A stretch of DNA of 49,523 nt from an uncultured Eubacteriales bacterium (GTDB taxonomy: Bacteria > Bacillota > Clostridia > Christensenellales > Pumilibacteraceae). Positions 1-8,337 of the stretch are shown in pieces. How positions within the stretch are numbered: position 1 is the first letter of the stretch; each line of letters starts with the position of its first letter. Made by a program: the position numbers and the translations under genes. The DNA is taken from NCBI GenBank assembly GCA_900543755.1, contig UQSP01000009.1, forward strand, positions 1-49,523. The letters run 5' to 3'. The notes under the pieces were generated by a model that saw only the letters and a list, made by a program, of their open reading frames with translations, was not told the origin of the DNA and made no database searches.

Positions 1-49
1 ACGAGATCTGCGCATGTCTCGTGGGCTCGGAGATGTGTATAAGAGACAG
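1..49. other. Nextera adapter plus i7 index at contig start
   Basis: Bases 16-49 match the Illumina Nextera read-2 transposase adapter, ending in the mosaic end AGATGTGTATAAGAGACAG. They are preceded by an 8-base index (CTGCGCAT) and the end of the P7 primer. This is a library artefact left in the assembly, not genomic DNA. The reverse complement with the same index closes the other end. Confidence 0.97.
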
Positions 50-198
50 ACGTAACGCTTACTTTCTAATTCAGCAATAAAGCAATTGCTTTTGCTGATA
101 TCTTCTATAAATTTATATTCCTTATAAACTTTTAGAAATGCTATTTTTGCAACAACAAAACGATAAGCTTCCAAATCGCTTTCATCTATAATTATCAT
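50..198 (-). CDS. partial ORF running off the left end, unknown
   Basis: An open frame starts at an ATG at 198, preceded by an AGAGG ribosome-binding site about 8 bases upstream, and reads MIIIDESDLEAYRFVVAKIA and onward without a stop to the adapter junction (about 49 residues). It begins only 8 bases after the recombinase stop, so it could be co-transcribed. The hairpin at 231-270 lies between the main recombinase body and this start. I do not recognise the family. It could be the next gene of the island or a flanking host gene interrupted by the contig end. Confidence 0.45.
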
Positions 199-206
199 AA
201 ATGCCT

Positions 207-1769
207 CTAATCTCTTGTAATATATACTGTAAAGGCGAACCCGTCTCCTAAAGGAAACGGGTTCGCCTTTAACTTGTTTGGTGAACTGTCTTTTGAGATG
301 TCCGAACACATATTCGGCGGTGTTTCGCGGACTGATTTATCTCTGCCGTCGTCTGTTTTGGGAGGCATCCTATTGAGATAGTTGAAATAAATCTCAAACC
401 TGTCGTCGTACACCACGATTTTTTGTATCAGGTTTTTGATGAGAAGCCGAGGCGACTGCCGCATCGTGTGCGTCAAATATTCGACGACCTGCTCTTTCTT
501 TAACTGATTTTGCGCTTTGTACTGCTCGATCATAATTTTATCTTCAACTTCTGTAAGCTGCGTTTCTAACTCATCCATGCGGTTTTTCGTCGTCGCATTG
601 AATATGCCTTGCTCAACAGCTTTCATAATATTGGCAAGGGCGCGCTTGATGTCGTCGCGCTCATTGTTCAGAATAGAAAGAAGCGATTTATCGTTCATTC
701 GTTTCGCATGAACTTTCAAAATCTCATCCGCGATCGCCGAAATGCGTTCAGGCGTCCCGAATACCTGCATCGTTGCGTCAATGATCGCCCGTTCTAATTT
801 TTCCTTCGGCAGGATTTCCTTTTCACAGATATTCTTTTTCTTCCGGCCCATACACTTATAGTAATAAATGCGTCTTCCGGATTTGGATGTGCCGCTGTCG
901 CCTTGCAAGTGATAGCCGCAGTAGCCGCATATCAATTTTCCTTTTAAGAGGAATTCAACTTCTCTGCTCGTGCCGCCGTGTTTATTTTTCAGTAAAATGC
1001 TGCCTACCTCTTCAAACAACGCTTCAGGCACAATGGGCGGAAAGATATTTGTATAGACTTCACCGCCATACGCCAAAATCCCGATATATTTTTTCATCCG
1101 GAGCAAATTGTAGAGCGTATTCAAAGCAAACGGTCTGCCGTGATTTGTGATGCCTTTTTCCTGCAACTGTGCGAGCAGCTCTCTGCCCAGAACGCCCTGC
1201 GCGTACTGCTTAAATATGGAGCGTACGATTTCCGCCTCCTCTTCATTGACATATACGTGTTTATTCTCTACACGATAACCGAACGGCACAACGCCGCCGG
1301 GATAGAGACCTTTTCGCAATGTTTCATACATTCCGCGCTTTACTTTTTGCGAAAGCTCCGCCGAATAATACTCAGCAAGTCCGATATAGACGTTTTCTAA
1401 GAGGATGCCGTCAAGGTTCTTCGTGCCGTCGATATTCTCCGATGTGCGCTGCGTGGCTGAAATGAGCGTCTTTTTATGTTTTTTCAATCGCTGTTTATTG
1501 ACGGCGATCTCAATGGAATTGCGACCGAAACGGTCAATGGCATACACAAGCACGATGTCCCACGGGACAGCCTTTTCGCAATCGGCGAGCATCTGCTGAA
1601 AAGCGGGGCGATTATCGTTCGTTCCCGTCATGGCTCTGTCGATATATGTATCCATTATGGTAAGCCCGTTTGCTTCTGCGTATTGATTACAGATATGGAG
1701 CTGCCCTTCAATGGATTGCTCGTTTTGTTTTTCGCTGGAATACCTTGCATAGATAACTGCACCTTTCAT
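207..1769 (-). CDS. large serine recombinase (resolvase/integrase family)
   Basis: This site-specific recombinase of the large serine family catalyses integration or excision of a mobile element through a covalent phosphoserine intermediate. The N-terminal catalytic domain (about 1-150) has the typical start VIYARYSSEKQ with the nucleophile serine, the SIEGQ motif and AMTGTNDNRPAFQQML. A recombinase DNA-binding domain follows (about 155-260), then a zinc ribbon with CGYCG and YYYKC...IC (about 275-315), then a long coiled coil (about 355-430). At 520 aa it is a normal length. The last roughly 16 residues are encoded by a terminator-like hairpin (231-270) and are probably not functional protein. 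Expression reads leftward, away from the nested inverted-repeat region at 1880-2157. It is the only integrase seen in the island. Confidence 0.93.
   Translation of the reverse strand: MKGAVIYARYSSEKQNEQSIEGQLHICNQYAEANGLTIMDTYIDRAMTGTNDNRPAFQQMLADCEKAVPWDIVLVYAIDRFGRNSIEIAVNKQRLKKHKKTLISATQRTSENIDGTKNLDGILLENVYIGLAEYYSAELSQKVKRGMYETLRKGLYPGGVVPFGYRVENKHVYVNEEEAEIVRSIFKQYAQGVLGRELLAQLQEKGITNHGRPFALNTLYNLLRMKKYIGILAYGGEVYTNIFPPIVPEALFEEVGSILLKNKHGGTSREVEFLLKGKLICGYCGYHLQGDSGTSKSGRRIYYYKCMGRKKKNICEKEILPKEKLERAIIDATMQVFGTPERISAIADEILKVHAKRMNDKSLLSILNNERDDIKRALANIMKAVEQGIFNATTKNRMDELETQLTEVEDKIMIEQYKAQNQLKKEQVVEYLTHTMRQSPRLLIKNLIQKIVVYDDRFEIYFNYLNRMPPKTDDGRDKSVRETPPNMCSDISKDSSPNKLKANPFPLGDGFAFTVYITRD
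231..270 (-). terminator. hairpin overlapping the 3' end of the recombinase gene
   Basis: A perfect 14-bp inverted repeat (231-244 with 257-270; AAAGGCGAACCCGT and its complement) encloses a 12-base loop. It lies within the recombinase reading frame just before the stop. There is no strong T-run, so it may act as a terminator, an mRNA-stabilising structure, or part of a recombination site. Confidence 0.55.
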
Positions 1770-2279
1770 TGTAATTCACCTCGTGTTCGGATTTGTAGTT
1801 CTGATACTATCCTTTTGGGGAAGGGAATGTTAGCAAGCGGGCCTATAAGGTTTCCCAACTGACCGAGGCACTTGCATAAATCTTCCCAAAATAACCAAAA
1901 GAACAGGCAAACTTTTTCGTCGAACTTTTTTCTTTCGACAACACGAAGCAATCGGGAAAAGACAACGCCGTCAAGGGCGTCAGGGGCGCCCGCCCGAAAA
2001 ATTATTGCATACGGATAAAGACGAAAAGCCGACTCGCGCAAGCAGATCGGCTTATAAGTTTTCAGCGATAATTTTTCCCCTTGACGGCAACGGCTTTTTC
2101 CGATACCATCCGCCAAACGAAAGACTTTGGCGAAGCCCTCCCTTATTTTGGGAAGATCATAGACGGTGTTATTATGATTTATGTTTCTGTCGGAACAAAC
2201 TATGCGTTTTGTATTGACCGCCTATCTAACATTTTGATTCCGAAAGTTGTACTCTCCAAGAAAAATGCGGAGGTGTACC
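1770..2279. repeat. 510-bp non-coding region with nested inverted repeats
   Basis: There is no credible gene here; the open frame at 1766-2116 lacks a ribosome-binding site and any protein-like composition. The region folds as nested stems. The outer is a perfect 15-bp stem, 1880-1894 with 2143-2157 (ATCTTCCCAAAATAA). The middle is a perfect 11-bp stem, 1967-1977 with 2078-2088 (GCCGTCAAGGG). Inside it is a 13-bp stem with one mismatch, 1996-2008 with 2065-2077. The apical hairpin is AAGCCGA/TCGGCTT, 2026-2032 with 2047-2053. Related units occur at 2441-2521 and 26531-26772. It lies upstream of both the recombinase (minus) and the 51-aa gene (plus). Confidence 0.75.
2059..2107 (+). repeat. 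49-bp direct repeat, copy 1
   Basis: This 49-base segment, starting TTTTCAGCGATAATTTTTCC, recurs at 2473-2521 with a single difference. Its first 27 bases recur at 26714-26740 with two differences, in the same orientation. The copies bracket the 51-aa gene on the left and the whole island on the larger scale. Confidence 0.85.
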
Positions 2280-2435
2280 ATGCAGGAGATAGAAGTCAAA
2301 AACGATTTTGATGCGAAGATCTTCATAAACGGCGTTCCCGATCATCAGCTTATCATTGCCGACAAGGAATCCGGCTTTTTAGAGGCGCTCGAATTGCAGA
2401 TCAGCGAGTATTTCAAAGAACAGAATAAAGAGTAA
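2280..2435 (+). CDS. small conserved-looking protein, 51 aa, unknown
   Basis: The start ATG at 2280 is chosen because a GGAGG ribosome-binding site lies 6 bases upstream; upstream in-frame starts lack one. The product MQEIEVKNDFDAKIFINGVP is acidic, of mixed alpha/beta character and without membrane segments. It ends just before a hairpin (2441-2466) that may terminate its transcript. It sits between the two copies of the 49-bp repeat. Function unknown. Confidence 0.6.
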   Translation: MQEIEVKNDFDAKIFINGVPDHQLIIADKESGFLEALELQISEYFKEQNKE

Positions 2436-2440
2436 ACGGG

Positions 2441-2466
2441 AAGCCGAGCAGTTACCTGCCCGGCTT
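2441..2466 (+). terminator. hairpin after the 51-aa gene (AAGCCGAGCAG type)
   Basis: An 11-bp stem with one mismatch (2441-2451 with 2456-2466) lies six bases after the stop codon. Both arms are base-for-base identical to the hairpin arms at 26659-26669 and 26682-26692 at the other end of the island. The following T-run is weak. Confidence 0.55.
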
Positions 2467-2472
2467 TACGAA

Positions 2473-2521
2473 TTTTCAGCAATAATTTTTCCCCTTGACG
2501 GCAACGGCTTTTTCCGATACC
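2473..2521 (+). repeat. 49-bp direct repeat, copy 2
   Basis: It differs from 2059-2107 only at its ninth base. In this copy only the right half of the nested inverted-repeat unit is present, joined to the AAGCCGAGCAG hairpin. Confidence 0.85.
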
Positions 2522-2549
2522 CTTTCTTCTTTCAAAAGGAGCAATCTCT

Positions 2550-3542
2550 CTATTCTTTGGTTATAGGTTTATTTAGATTATATGTTCGTCTAAACTCTAA
2601 GGGTTTTAATTGAAATTTTTCACGAAAAACCTCCGCGAATTTTCCTTGTTTTGTATATCCGGTCATATATGCTATTTCGGAAATCGGAAGTTTTGTTTCT
2701 GTCAGAAGTTTTTTAGCATATTCCATTCGCAGGTCACGCAGATAGTCTGAAATATTTTTGCCATAAACGCCGCGAAAATAATTCTTCAAACTGGTTTCAC
2801 TTACGTTAAGCTGTATTGCAATTTCTTTTATTGGAATATGTTCTTTCAAATCCATGGTCAGTAGCTGCTCTGCTTTTTTTGCTATCTCCACCTGAACTTT
2901 TGTATAAAACGTAAGCGTTTTCTCAGGTGAAATAGTCGTTTTATCTAAGAGAAGATGCAGGAGCTGCAACACAGATATTTTCATGTCAAAGGCGGAAGGC
3001 GTATCGTTTAATTGCCATAACCGTTTGAGGACTGACTTCATTTTATCTGAAGAATCCGCTATATAAGTATCTTTCTTATCAAAATATAGCTCTGATAAAA
3101 GGTGCAGATCTAAGTTGAATAAGGAAGTCAGCTCTTTGTTGGCATCTGTAAAAAAATCCGGATCGAAGTAAATTGTAATGCCATGATAATATTTCGTCGG
3201 AAAGAAAGATTCGTTTTGCGATGTTTGACGGCTAATGCAAAAGTCATTCTCTTGTAAGTAGATATATGAATTATCATCCAAGAGTAATTCTATTCTGCCG
3301 CCAACACAATAATTAAATTGCAGCGGATGGAATGAAGCATTTTCAGCAATTTCTCCGGGCAAGGAACTGGCGTGTATATCAAAGAAAATCAAATGCATAT
3401 ACGGAAGAATATTGTATAGGCTTGTTTTGCTTATTCCGTCTGATGAATTGATTGTGAATGTGGTGCTATTTGGACCTTTTTCAAATTGAATATTTGATGC
3501 TTCTAAAAAGTTTTTTAGCATAGTACTCAGTATATCGCCCAT
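2550..3542 (-). CDS. AraC family transcriptional regulator
   Basis: A 330-aa AraC/XylS regulator. The N-terminal roughly 220 residues form a ligand-sensing region. The C-terminal about 100 residues hold the double HTH: first helix pair around IPIKEIAIQLNVSETSLKNY, second around LPISEIAYMTGYTKQGKFAE. An AAGGA ribosome-binding site lies 7 bases before the ATG. It is divergent from the ECF/ABC operon starting at 3757 and almost certainly controls it. YbtA, an AraC regulator activated by a siderophore, is a functional parallel, given the ABC pair encoded downstream. The coding sequence is visibly AT-rich compared with the island backbone. Confidence 0.92.
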   Translation of the reverse strand: MGDILSTMLKNFLEASNIQFEKGPNSTTFTINSSDGISKTSLYNILPYMHLIFFDIHASSLPGEIAENASFHPLQFNYCVGGRIELLLDDNSYIYLQENDFCISRQTSQNESFFPTKYYHGITIYFDPDFFTDANKELTSLFNLDLHLLSELYFDKKDTYIADSSDKMKSVLKRLWQLNDTPSAFDMKISVLQLLHLLLDKTTISPEKTLTFYTKVQVEIAKKAEQLLTMDLKEHIPIKEIAIQLNVSETSLKNYFRGVYGKNISDYLRDLRMEYAKKLLTETKLPISEIAYMTGYTKQGKFAEVFREKFQLKPLEFRRTYNLNKPITKE

Positions 3543-3714
3543 GATTGCATCCTTAAACAGCTTATTTTAGACAACATTATATACCAAACAGGTAAATATG
3601 TCAATATAAGATGTTTCAATCCGTGGTTTTTCTCTATATAAATTCATTGCTATATGGGGCTAAAATGATGAATAAGGGATAGAACTTTCTGATTATATTT
3701 GGTAAACTATAACG

Positions 3715-3734
3715 TGGTTAGCAGATGCTAATCA
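3715..3734. promoter_or_regulatory. 20-bp palindromic operator upstream of the ECF/ABC operon
   Basis: TGGTTAGCAGATGCTAATCA is a near-perfect palindrome (18 of 20 positions self-complementary) lying 23 bases before the first start codon of the operon. Its position, downstream of a likely promoter and upstream of the ribosome-binding site, suits repression. The operon ends in a DtxR/MntR-like repressor gene, and DtxR-type boxes are palindromes with TTAG/CTAA cores. That assignment is inference; the AraC protein is the alternative binder. Confidence 0.6.
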
Positions 3735-3756
3735 ATAAAACTTTAAGGAGTCAAGA

Positions 3757-4338
3757 ATGAGTAACAGATTGCAAGGCAAAGATTTCATCAGTATTGGTAT
3801 TTATACCGCCATTTATTTCGTAGTGAACTTCATCGTATCGCTATTAGGTTTTATACCTATTTTTATCCCTCTGACGGCGGTATTGGTACCGTTGATCGGC
3901 GGCATTCCTATGATGTTATACTTCACAAAAATTAAAAAGTTCGGAATGTTAACTATTACCGGTCTTTTGATTGGTGTTCTTATGCTTTTGACTGGTATGG
4001 GATATTGGTGCATCATCACCTGTGTCGTATTTGCTCTAATTACGGAATTTATATTGAAGGGGTCGGGCTATAAGAGTGCAAAAATGGAAATTTTGGCACA
4101 CGGTGTTTTTTCCATCTGGACCATTGGTGCATTCATTCCCATCATTTTCTTCCGCGATAGTTATTACGCCAACTTGGTCGAACTTGGCAGAGCTGATTAC
4201 GCCGATGCACTTATGAGCTTTATGCCTGATTGGATCCTGCCCATCTTGATCGTAGGCGCTTTTGTTGCCGGTATTGTAGGCGGCATCATTGGCAGAAAAA
4301 TATTCAAGAAGCATTTTGAACGCGCGGAGATTATGTAA
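3757..4338 (+). CDS. MptD-family putative ECF transporter S component
   Basis: A 193-aa integral membrane protein with about five or six hydrophobic helices and few charges until the C-terminal GRKIFKKHFERAEIM tail. It matches the Trep_Strep/MptD family of substrate-binding (S) components of energy-coupling-factor importers. It would sit in the membrane and confer substrate specificity to the EcfT-EcfA module encoded directly downstream. An AAGGAG ribosome-binding site precedes the ATG. The substrate is unknown: the metal regulator in the same operon hints at a metal chelate, while vitamins are the classical ECF cargo. Confidence 0.85.
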   Translation: MSNRLQGKDFISIGIYTAIYFVVNFIVSLLGFIPIFIPLTAVLVPLIGGIPMMLYFTKIKKFGMLTITGLLIGVLMLLTGMGYWCIITCVVFALITEFILKGSGYKSAKMEILAHGVFSIWTIGAFIPIIFFRDSYYANLVELGRADYADALMSFMPDWILPILIVGAFVAGIVGGIIGRKIFKKHFERAEIM

Positions 4339-5064
4339 ATGACTTCTGAGTTGCTGGCAAGCAAAAAGAATAATACAGGAATACAGTTTGATCCGCGGAC
4401 TAAAATGGCGGTTCTGTTCACCCTCGTCATAATCATATTGGGCGGTTCTTTTCAAACTACTTTATATTACACTCCGGCATTGTTGCCTTTGCTTTTTTTC
4501 CTTTTTTCAAAAATGTGGAAAAGTGCAGCGATTTATGCCGTAACTTTTCTTGCCTGCCTATGTCTGCAATTCTTCGCTGTACCATATGTTCCTGGAATAC
4601 CGGGCTATTTATTGATGATAATTGTTTTGTTGCCTCTTTATTTTAGCCCAAGTATTGCCATTGCATATTATTTTGTAGCAACAACAACCGTAAGCGAATT
4701 TATTGCTGGAATGGAACGCTTACATATTCCTCGGCAAATTACTATTCCCATGGCTGTGATGTTTCGATTCTTCCCTACTGTAATGGAAGAATGGAAGGCT
4801 ATTGGGGATGCTATGAAAATGCGAGGCATTCGTTTACGTGGAGGAAAAGCCGGTGCTATTTTAGAGTACCGGTTTGTTCCCATGTTAATGTGCTGCGTTA
4901 AAATAGGCGAGGAACTTTCTGCTGCGTCCTTAACAAGAGGATTGGGAGGTCCGGTCAAAAGGACAAATATCTGCAAAATCGGTTTGCATATCCAAGACAT
5001 TTTATTTCTGTTGATTTGCCTAGCCGGTTTAGTATTTCAAATTATTCTTTGGATTATAGGATAA
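4339..5064 (+). CDS. ecfT: ECF transporter transmembrane component (EcfT)
   Basis: A 241-aa membrane protein. It has N-terminal hydrophobic helices (about 20-110) and the family's cytoplasmic coupling region. Its key residues include GDAMKMRGIRLRGG (about 155-168) and SAASLTRGLGGP (about 193-205), matching the two A-R-G-type coupling helices that dock on the ATPases. The start codon follows the S-component stop directly, so translation is probably coupled. It forms an importer with the flanking S component and the double ATPase. Confidence 0.9.
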   Translation: MTSELLASKKNNTGIQFDPRTKMAVLFTLVIIILGGSFQTTLYYTPALLPLLFFLFSKMWKSAAIYAVTFLACLCLQFFAVPYVPGIPGYLLMIIVLLPLYFSPSIAIAYYFVATTTVSEFIAGMERLHIPRQITIPMAVMFRFFPTVMEEWKAIGDAMKMRGIRLRGGKAGAILEYRFVPMLMCCVKIGEELSAASLTRGLGGPVKRTNICKIGLHIQDILFLLICLAGLVFQIILWIIG

Positions 5065-5073
5065 CCAACTTAT

Positions 5074-6561
5074 ATGATCGAATGTATTGATGTCAGCTAT
5101 TCTTATCATGGCGATCAAGAAAAAGCTACTATTTCATGCAAAGGCGGAACATTAAAAAATATCAATTGCAAAATTGAAAATGGCACCTTCGTATTATTAT
5201 GTGGGGCATCAGGTTGCGGAAAAACAACACTTACAAGATTGTTTAACGGGTTGATACCCCATTATTATGATGGGGAATTGTCAGGACAAGTTTTGTTGGA
5301 CGGGAAGGAATATAAAAGTCTTTCACTTTTTGATATTTCAGAAAAAGTTGGTTCTGTATTTCAAAATCCGAGAAGTCAATTCTTTAACGTCGATACAACG
5401 TCAGAGCTTGCTTTTGGCCCTGAAAATCATGGTTTACCGAAAGATGAAATTCTTAATCGAGTAAAAATAGTTGCCGAGCAGCTAAAATTAACCGATTTGA
5501 TGGATCGAAGCATCTTCTCTCTTTCAGGCGGAGAAAAACAAAAGATTGCCTGTGGTTCTGCGGCGACCATCGAGCCTGAAATATTTGTGTTTGATGAACC
5601 GTCTTCAAATTTAGATGCGTTTGCTATAAGTGATTTACGTAAATTGCTTATTACTCTTAAAGCGCACAACAAGACGATCATCATTGCGGAGCATCGTCTT
5701 TATTACTTATACGACTTAGCGGATCGAGTCCTCTATTTGAAAGATGGGCAAATTGAAGGCGATTTTATAGGTAAAGAATTTGCCGAGTTTTCATCTACTC
5801 AGCTTGAAGAGATGGGACTCAGGCCGCTTGTTTTGGATACTCTAAGTCAATTAGACACACAAAAGAGATGTTCCCTTGGCTCACCTTGGGTCGTTGACAA
5901 CTTTAGATTTACTTATAAAAAAAGCAAAAAAGAAACTTTATTTCTGGATAAAATCGAACTTTTCCCCGGAAAGGTTGTTTCAGTTATAGGACACAACGGA
6001 GCCGGTAAAACTACCTTCTCTCGATGTCTTTGTGGTTTGGAAAAACGCTGTAAAGGCAACGTCATACATGATGGTAAAACCTATAATCGCAGACAACGGC
6101 TAAAGCTATGTTATATGGTGATGCAGGACGTAAACCATCAATTATTTACTGAAAGCGTCAAGGAAGAGCTTCTCATCAGTATGCCGAAGGAGAACGAACA
6201 AACCGTAGATTCTATTCTCACGGAAATGGATTTATCAGAGATGAAAGAAAGCCATCCAATGGGTCTCTCCGGTGGCCAAAAACAGCGTGTAGCTATTGCT
6301 TCGGCGATTGCATCGCAACGTCCTATTATTCTCTTCGACGAGCCTACAAGCGGACTTGATTTGTTTCATATGAGGCGGGTAGCCGATGCAATCAATAAGC
6401 TGGCAGAATCGGGTAAAACGATCCTTGTTGTCACACATGATCCGGAATTTATTTTACGGTGTTGTGATTGCGTTATACATATCGAGGACGGACACCTTAA
6501 GGAGCATTATGAACTTCAAGAAGCCGAAGATCGTCAACGATTATTGAGCTTTTTTGAATAA
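5074..6561 (+). CDS. ECF transporter ATPase, two ABC domains in one chain (EcfA-type)
   Basis: The 495-aa protein holds two complete ABC ATPase domains in tandem, serving as the EcfA/EcfA' pair. The first domain has Walker A GASGCGKTT, signature LSGGEKQK and Walker B VFDEPSSNLD. The second has GHNGAGKTT, LSGGQKQR and LFDEPTSGLD. Both sites look catalytically intact. It energises uptake through EcfT and the S component upstream. The ribosome-binding site is weak, but the gene lies 9 bases after ecfT. Confidence 0.92.
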   Translation: MIECIDVSYSYHGDQEKATISCKGGTLKNINCKIENGTFVLLCGASGCGKTTLTRLFNGLIPHYYDGELSGQVLLDGKEYKSLSLFDISEKVGSVFQNPRSQFFNVDTTSELAFGPENHGLPKDEILNRVKIVAEQLKLTDLMDRSIFSLSGGEKQKIACGSAATIEPEIFVFDEPSSNLDAFAISDLRKLLITLKAHNKTIIIAEHRLYYLYDLADRVLYLKDGQIEGDFIGKEFAEFSSTQLEEMGLRPLVLDTLSQLDTQKRCSLGSPWVVDNFRFTYKKSKKETLFLDKIELFPGKVVSVIGHNGAGKTTFSRCLCGLEKRCKGNVIHDGKTYNRRQRLKLCYMVMQDVNHQLFTESVKEELLISMPKENEQTVDSILTEMDLSEMKESHPMGLSGGQKQRVAIASAIASQRPIILFDEPTSGLDLFHMRRVADAINKLAESGKTILVVTHDPEFILRCCDCVIHIEDGHLKEHYELQEAEDRQRLLSFFE

Positions 6562-6579
6562 ACAAGGGAGGTTATTTTG

Positions 6580-8325
6580 ATGGAAAAACAAAAAAAGCAA
6601 TCCCCGTTGGGTATATTATGGGGATGGGGCAAAGCTCATCACGGGAAATTCATTTTGAGCATTGTATTGGCAATTTTGGGAGTTGCCTGTCAAATGATCC
6701 CGTATTTTTGTGTTATTAACATCATTTCAAAGTTATTCGCCGGCGAAAAGTCTTTCCTGCCTTATTTGGCCGTATGCGGAATAGGTTTGGCAGGATATCT
6801 TGGGAAGGTATTGTTCTCAAATTTATCTACTGTTATTTCACATAATGCTGCTTATAAAACATTACGTGACTTACGAGAACGCGTGATCAATAAATTAACT
6901 AAAGTTCCTATGGGAACGGTTTTAGACACCCCTTCCGGTTACTACAAGAGCATTATTGTTGACAGAATTGAAAGCATGGAAGTTCCATTTGCCCACCTTC
7001 TGCCTGAAATGACTGCTAATATATTGGTTCCGTTTTTTATTATAGTGTACCTGTTTGTTTTAGATTGGCGTATGGCGCTTTTTTCGTTGGTTACTCTTTT
7101 CATTGGACTAATCATCATGTCTTTTGGAATGCGTAATTATGCAGAAAAAGGCGCGGGCGCTTTGGCTGCCAGCAAGAAAATGTCTGATGCCGTGGTTGAG
7201 TATATTGGCGGTATAGAAGTAGTCAAAACATTCAGTCAGTCGGCGGGCTCTTATAAGAAGTATGCTGACGCAGTACGCGGAAATGCCGACTACTATATTG
7301 ATTGGATGGCAAGCAGCCAAAAGACGATGTGCTCTTACAATGCGGTGATACCTTCTGTTCTCTTATGTGTTTTGCCTGGAGGGATGGCATTATGGCTAAC
7401 AGGCAATATCACAACAATGGTTTTCTTGGCAGCTGTCATTTTTTCTTTGGGACTTGTAGGACCTATCATGGAAGCTTTTTCCTTCACAGGCTCGTTATCA
7501 ATGCTTGGAAAAAACACAGAGGAAATATGTAGCCTATTAAATGCTAATGAGTTAAACCACTCTGAAAATCCCGTAGAACTTAATGACTTGTCAATTCAAT
7601 TGAATCATGTAAGTTTTTCGTATGACAATGAACAAGAAGTTTTGCACAACATAGATCTTTCCATTCGTCCTAAAACAATGACAGCTTTGGTAGGGCCGTC
7701 CGGTTCGGGAAAATCAACAATAGCAAAACTCATTGCAGGATTTTGGGATGTAACCGGCGGAAACATTTCATTAGGTGGTCACAAATTAACTGATATTCCT
7801 TTATTCCAAATTGCCGAGCAGATTTCTTATGTTTCTCAAGATAACTATTTGTTCAATAGAAGTGTTATGGAAAATATACGCATGGGAAATCCGAATGCGA
7901 CAGACGAAGAAGTTAAAGATGTTGCCATTAGAAGCGGATGTGATAGTTTTATTCGTGGTCTGGAGAAAGGTTATGAAACCATTGTTGGGAGCAGCGGTTC
8001 GCAACTTTCCGGCGGTGAAAGGCAACGTATAGCCATTGCCCGAGCTATGCTAAAGAATGCACCTATCGTTATTCTCGATGAAGCTACGGCTTTTATCGAT
8101 CCAGAAAATGAAGCTATCATACAGAGAGCTATTTCAGCGTTGACTGCGGGAAAAACGTTAATCGTCATTGCTCATCGCCTTTCGACAATCATAGGAGCAG
8201 ACAATATCGTTGTGGTAAATAACGGTAATATTGAAGCTCAGGGTACACATGACGAACTATTGAAGACTTGTCAATTGTATCAAGATATGTGGCGTGCTCA
8301 TATCGGTTCAAGAGATGAGGCGTAA
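6580..8325 (+). CDS. ABC transporter, fused permease and ATPase (half 1)
   Basis: A 581-aa half-transporter: six transmembrane helices (about 25-320) followed by an ATPase domain with Walker A GPSGSGKST, signature LSGGERQR and Walker B ILDEATAFIDPENE. The start at 6580 has GGGAGG 8 bases upstream; an in-frame TTG one codon earlier is less likely. It is paired with the next gene as a heterodimer. In the family this architecture is usually an exporter, but YbtP/YbtQ of yersiniabactin systems have it and import ferric siderophore. The AraC and DtxR-like partners here make metallophore import plausible (inference). Confidence 0.9.
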   Translation: MEKQKKQSPLGILWGWGKAHHGKFILSIVLAILGVACQMIPYFCVINIISKLFAGEKSFLPYLAVCGIGLAGYLGKVLFSNLSTVISHNAAYKTLRDLRERVINKLTKVPMGTVLDTPSGYYKSIIVDRIESMEVPFAHLLPEMTANILVPFFIIVYLFVLDWRMALFSLVTLFIGLIIMSFGMRNYAEKGAGALAASKKMSDAVVEYIGGIEVVKTFSQSAGSYKKYADAVRGNADYYIDWMASSQKTMCSYNAVIPSVLLCVLPGGMALWLTGNITTMVFLAAVIFSLGLVGPIMEAFSFTGSLSMLGKNTEEICSLLNANELNHSENPVELNDLSIQLNHVSFSYDNEQEVLHNIDLSIRPKTMTALVGPSGSGKSTIAKLIAGFWDVTGGNISLGGHKLTDIPLFQIAEQISYVSQDNYLFNRSVMENIRMGNPNATDEEVKDVAIRSGCDSFIRGLEKGYETIVGSSGSQLSGGERQRIAIARAMLKNAPIVILDEATAFIDPENEAIIQRAISALTAGKTLIVIAHRLSTIIGADNIVVVNNGNIEAQGTHDELLKTCQLYQDMWRAHIGSRDEA

Positions 8326-8337
8326 GGAGGTTTATTT

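Noticed and set aside
231..270. Hairpin as the attachment site of the recombinase
   Set aside because: No second copy of the arm sequence was found near the tRNA-Glu side, so there is no support beyond location.
1766..2116. 116-aa minus-strand open frame upstream of the recombinase
   Set aside because: It has no ribosome-binding site and unlikely composition, and it spans the nested inverted repeats. It overlaps the recombinase start region.
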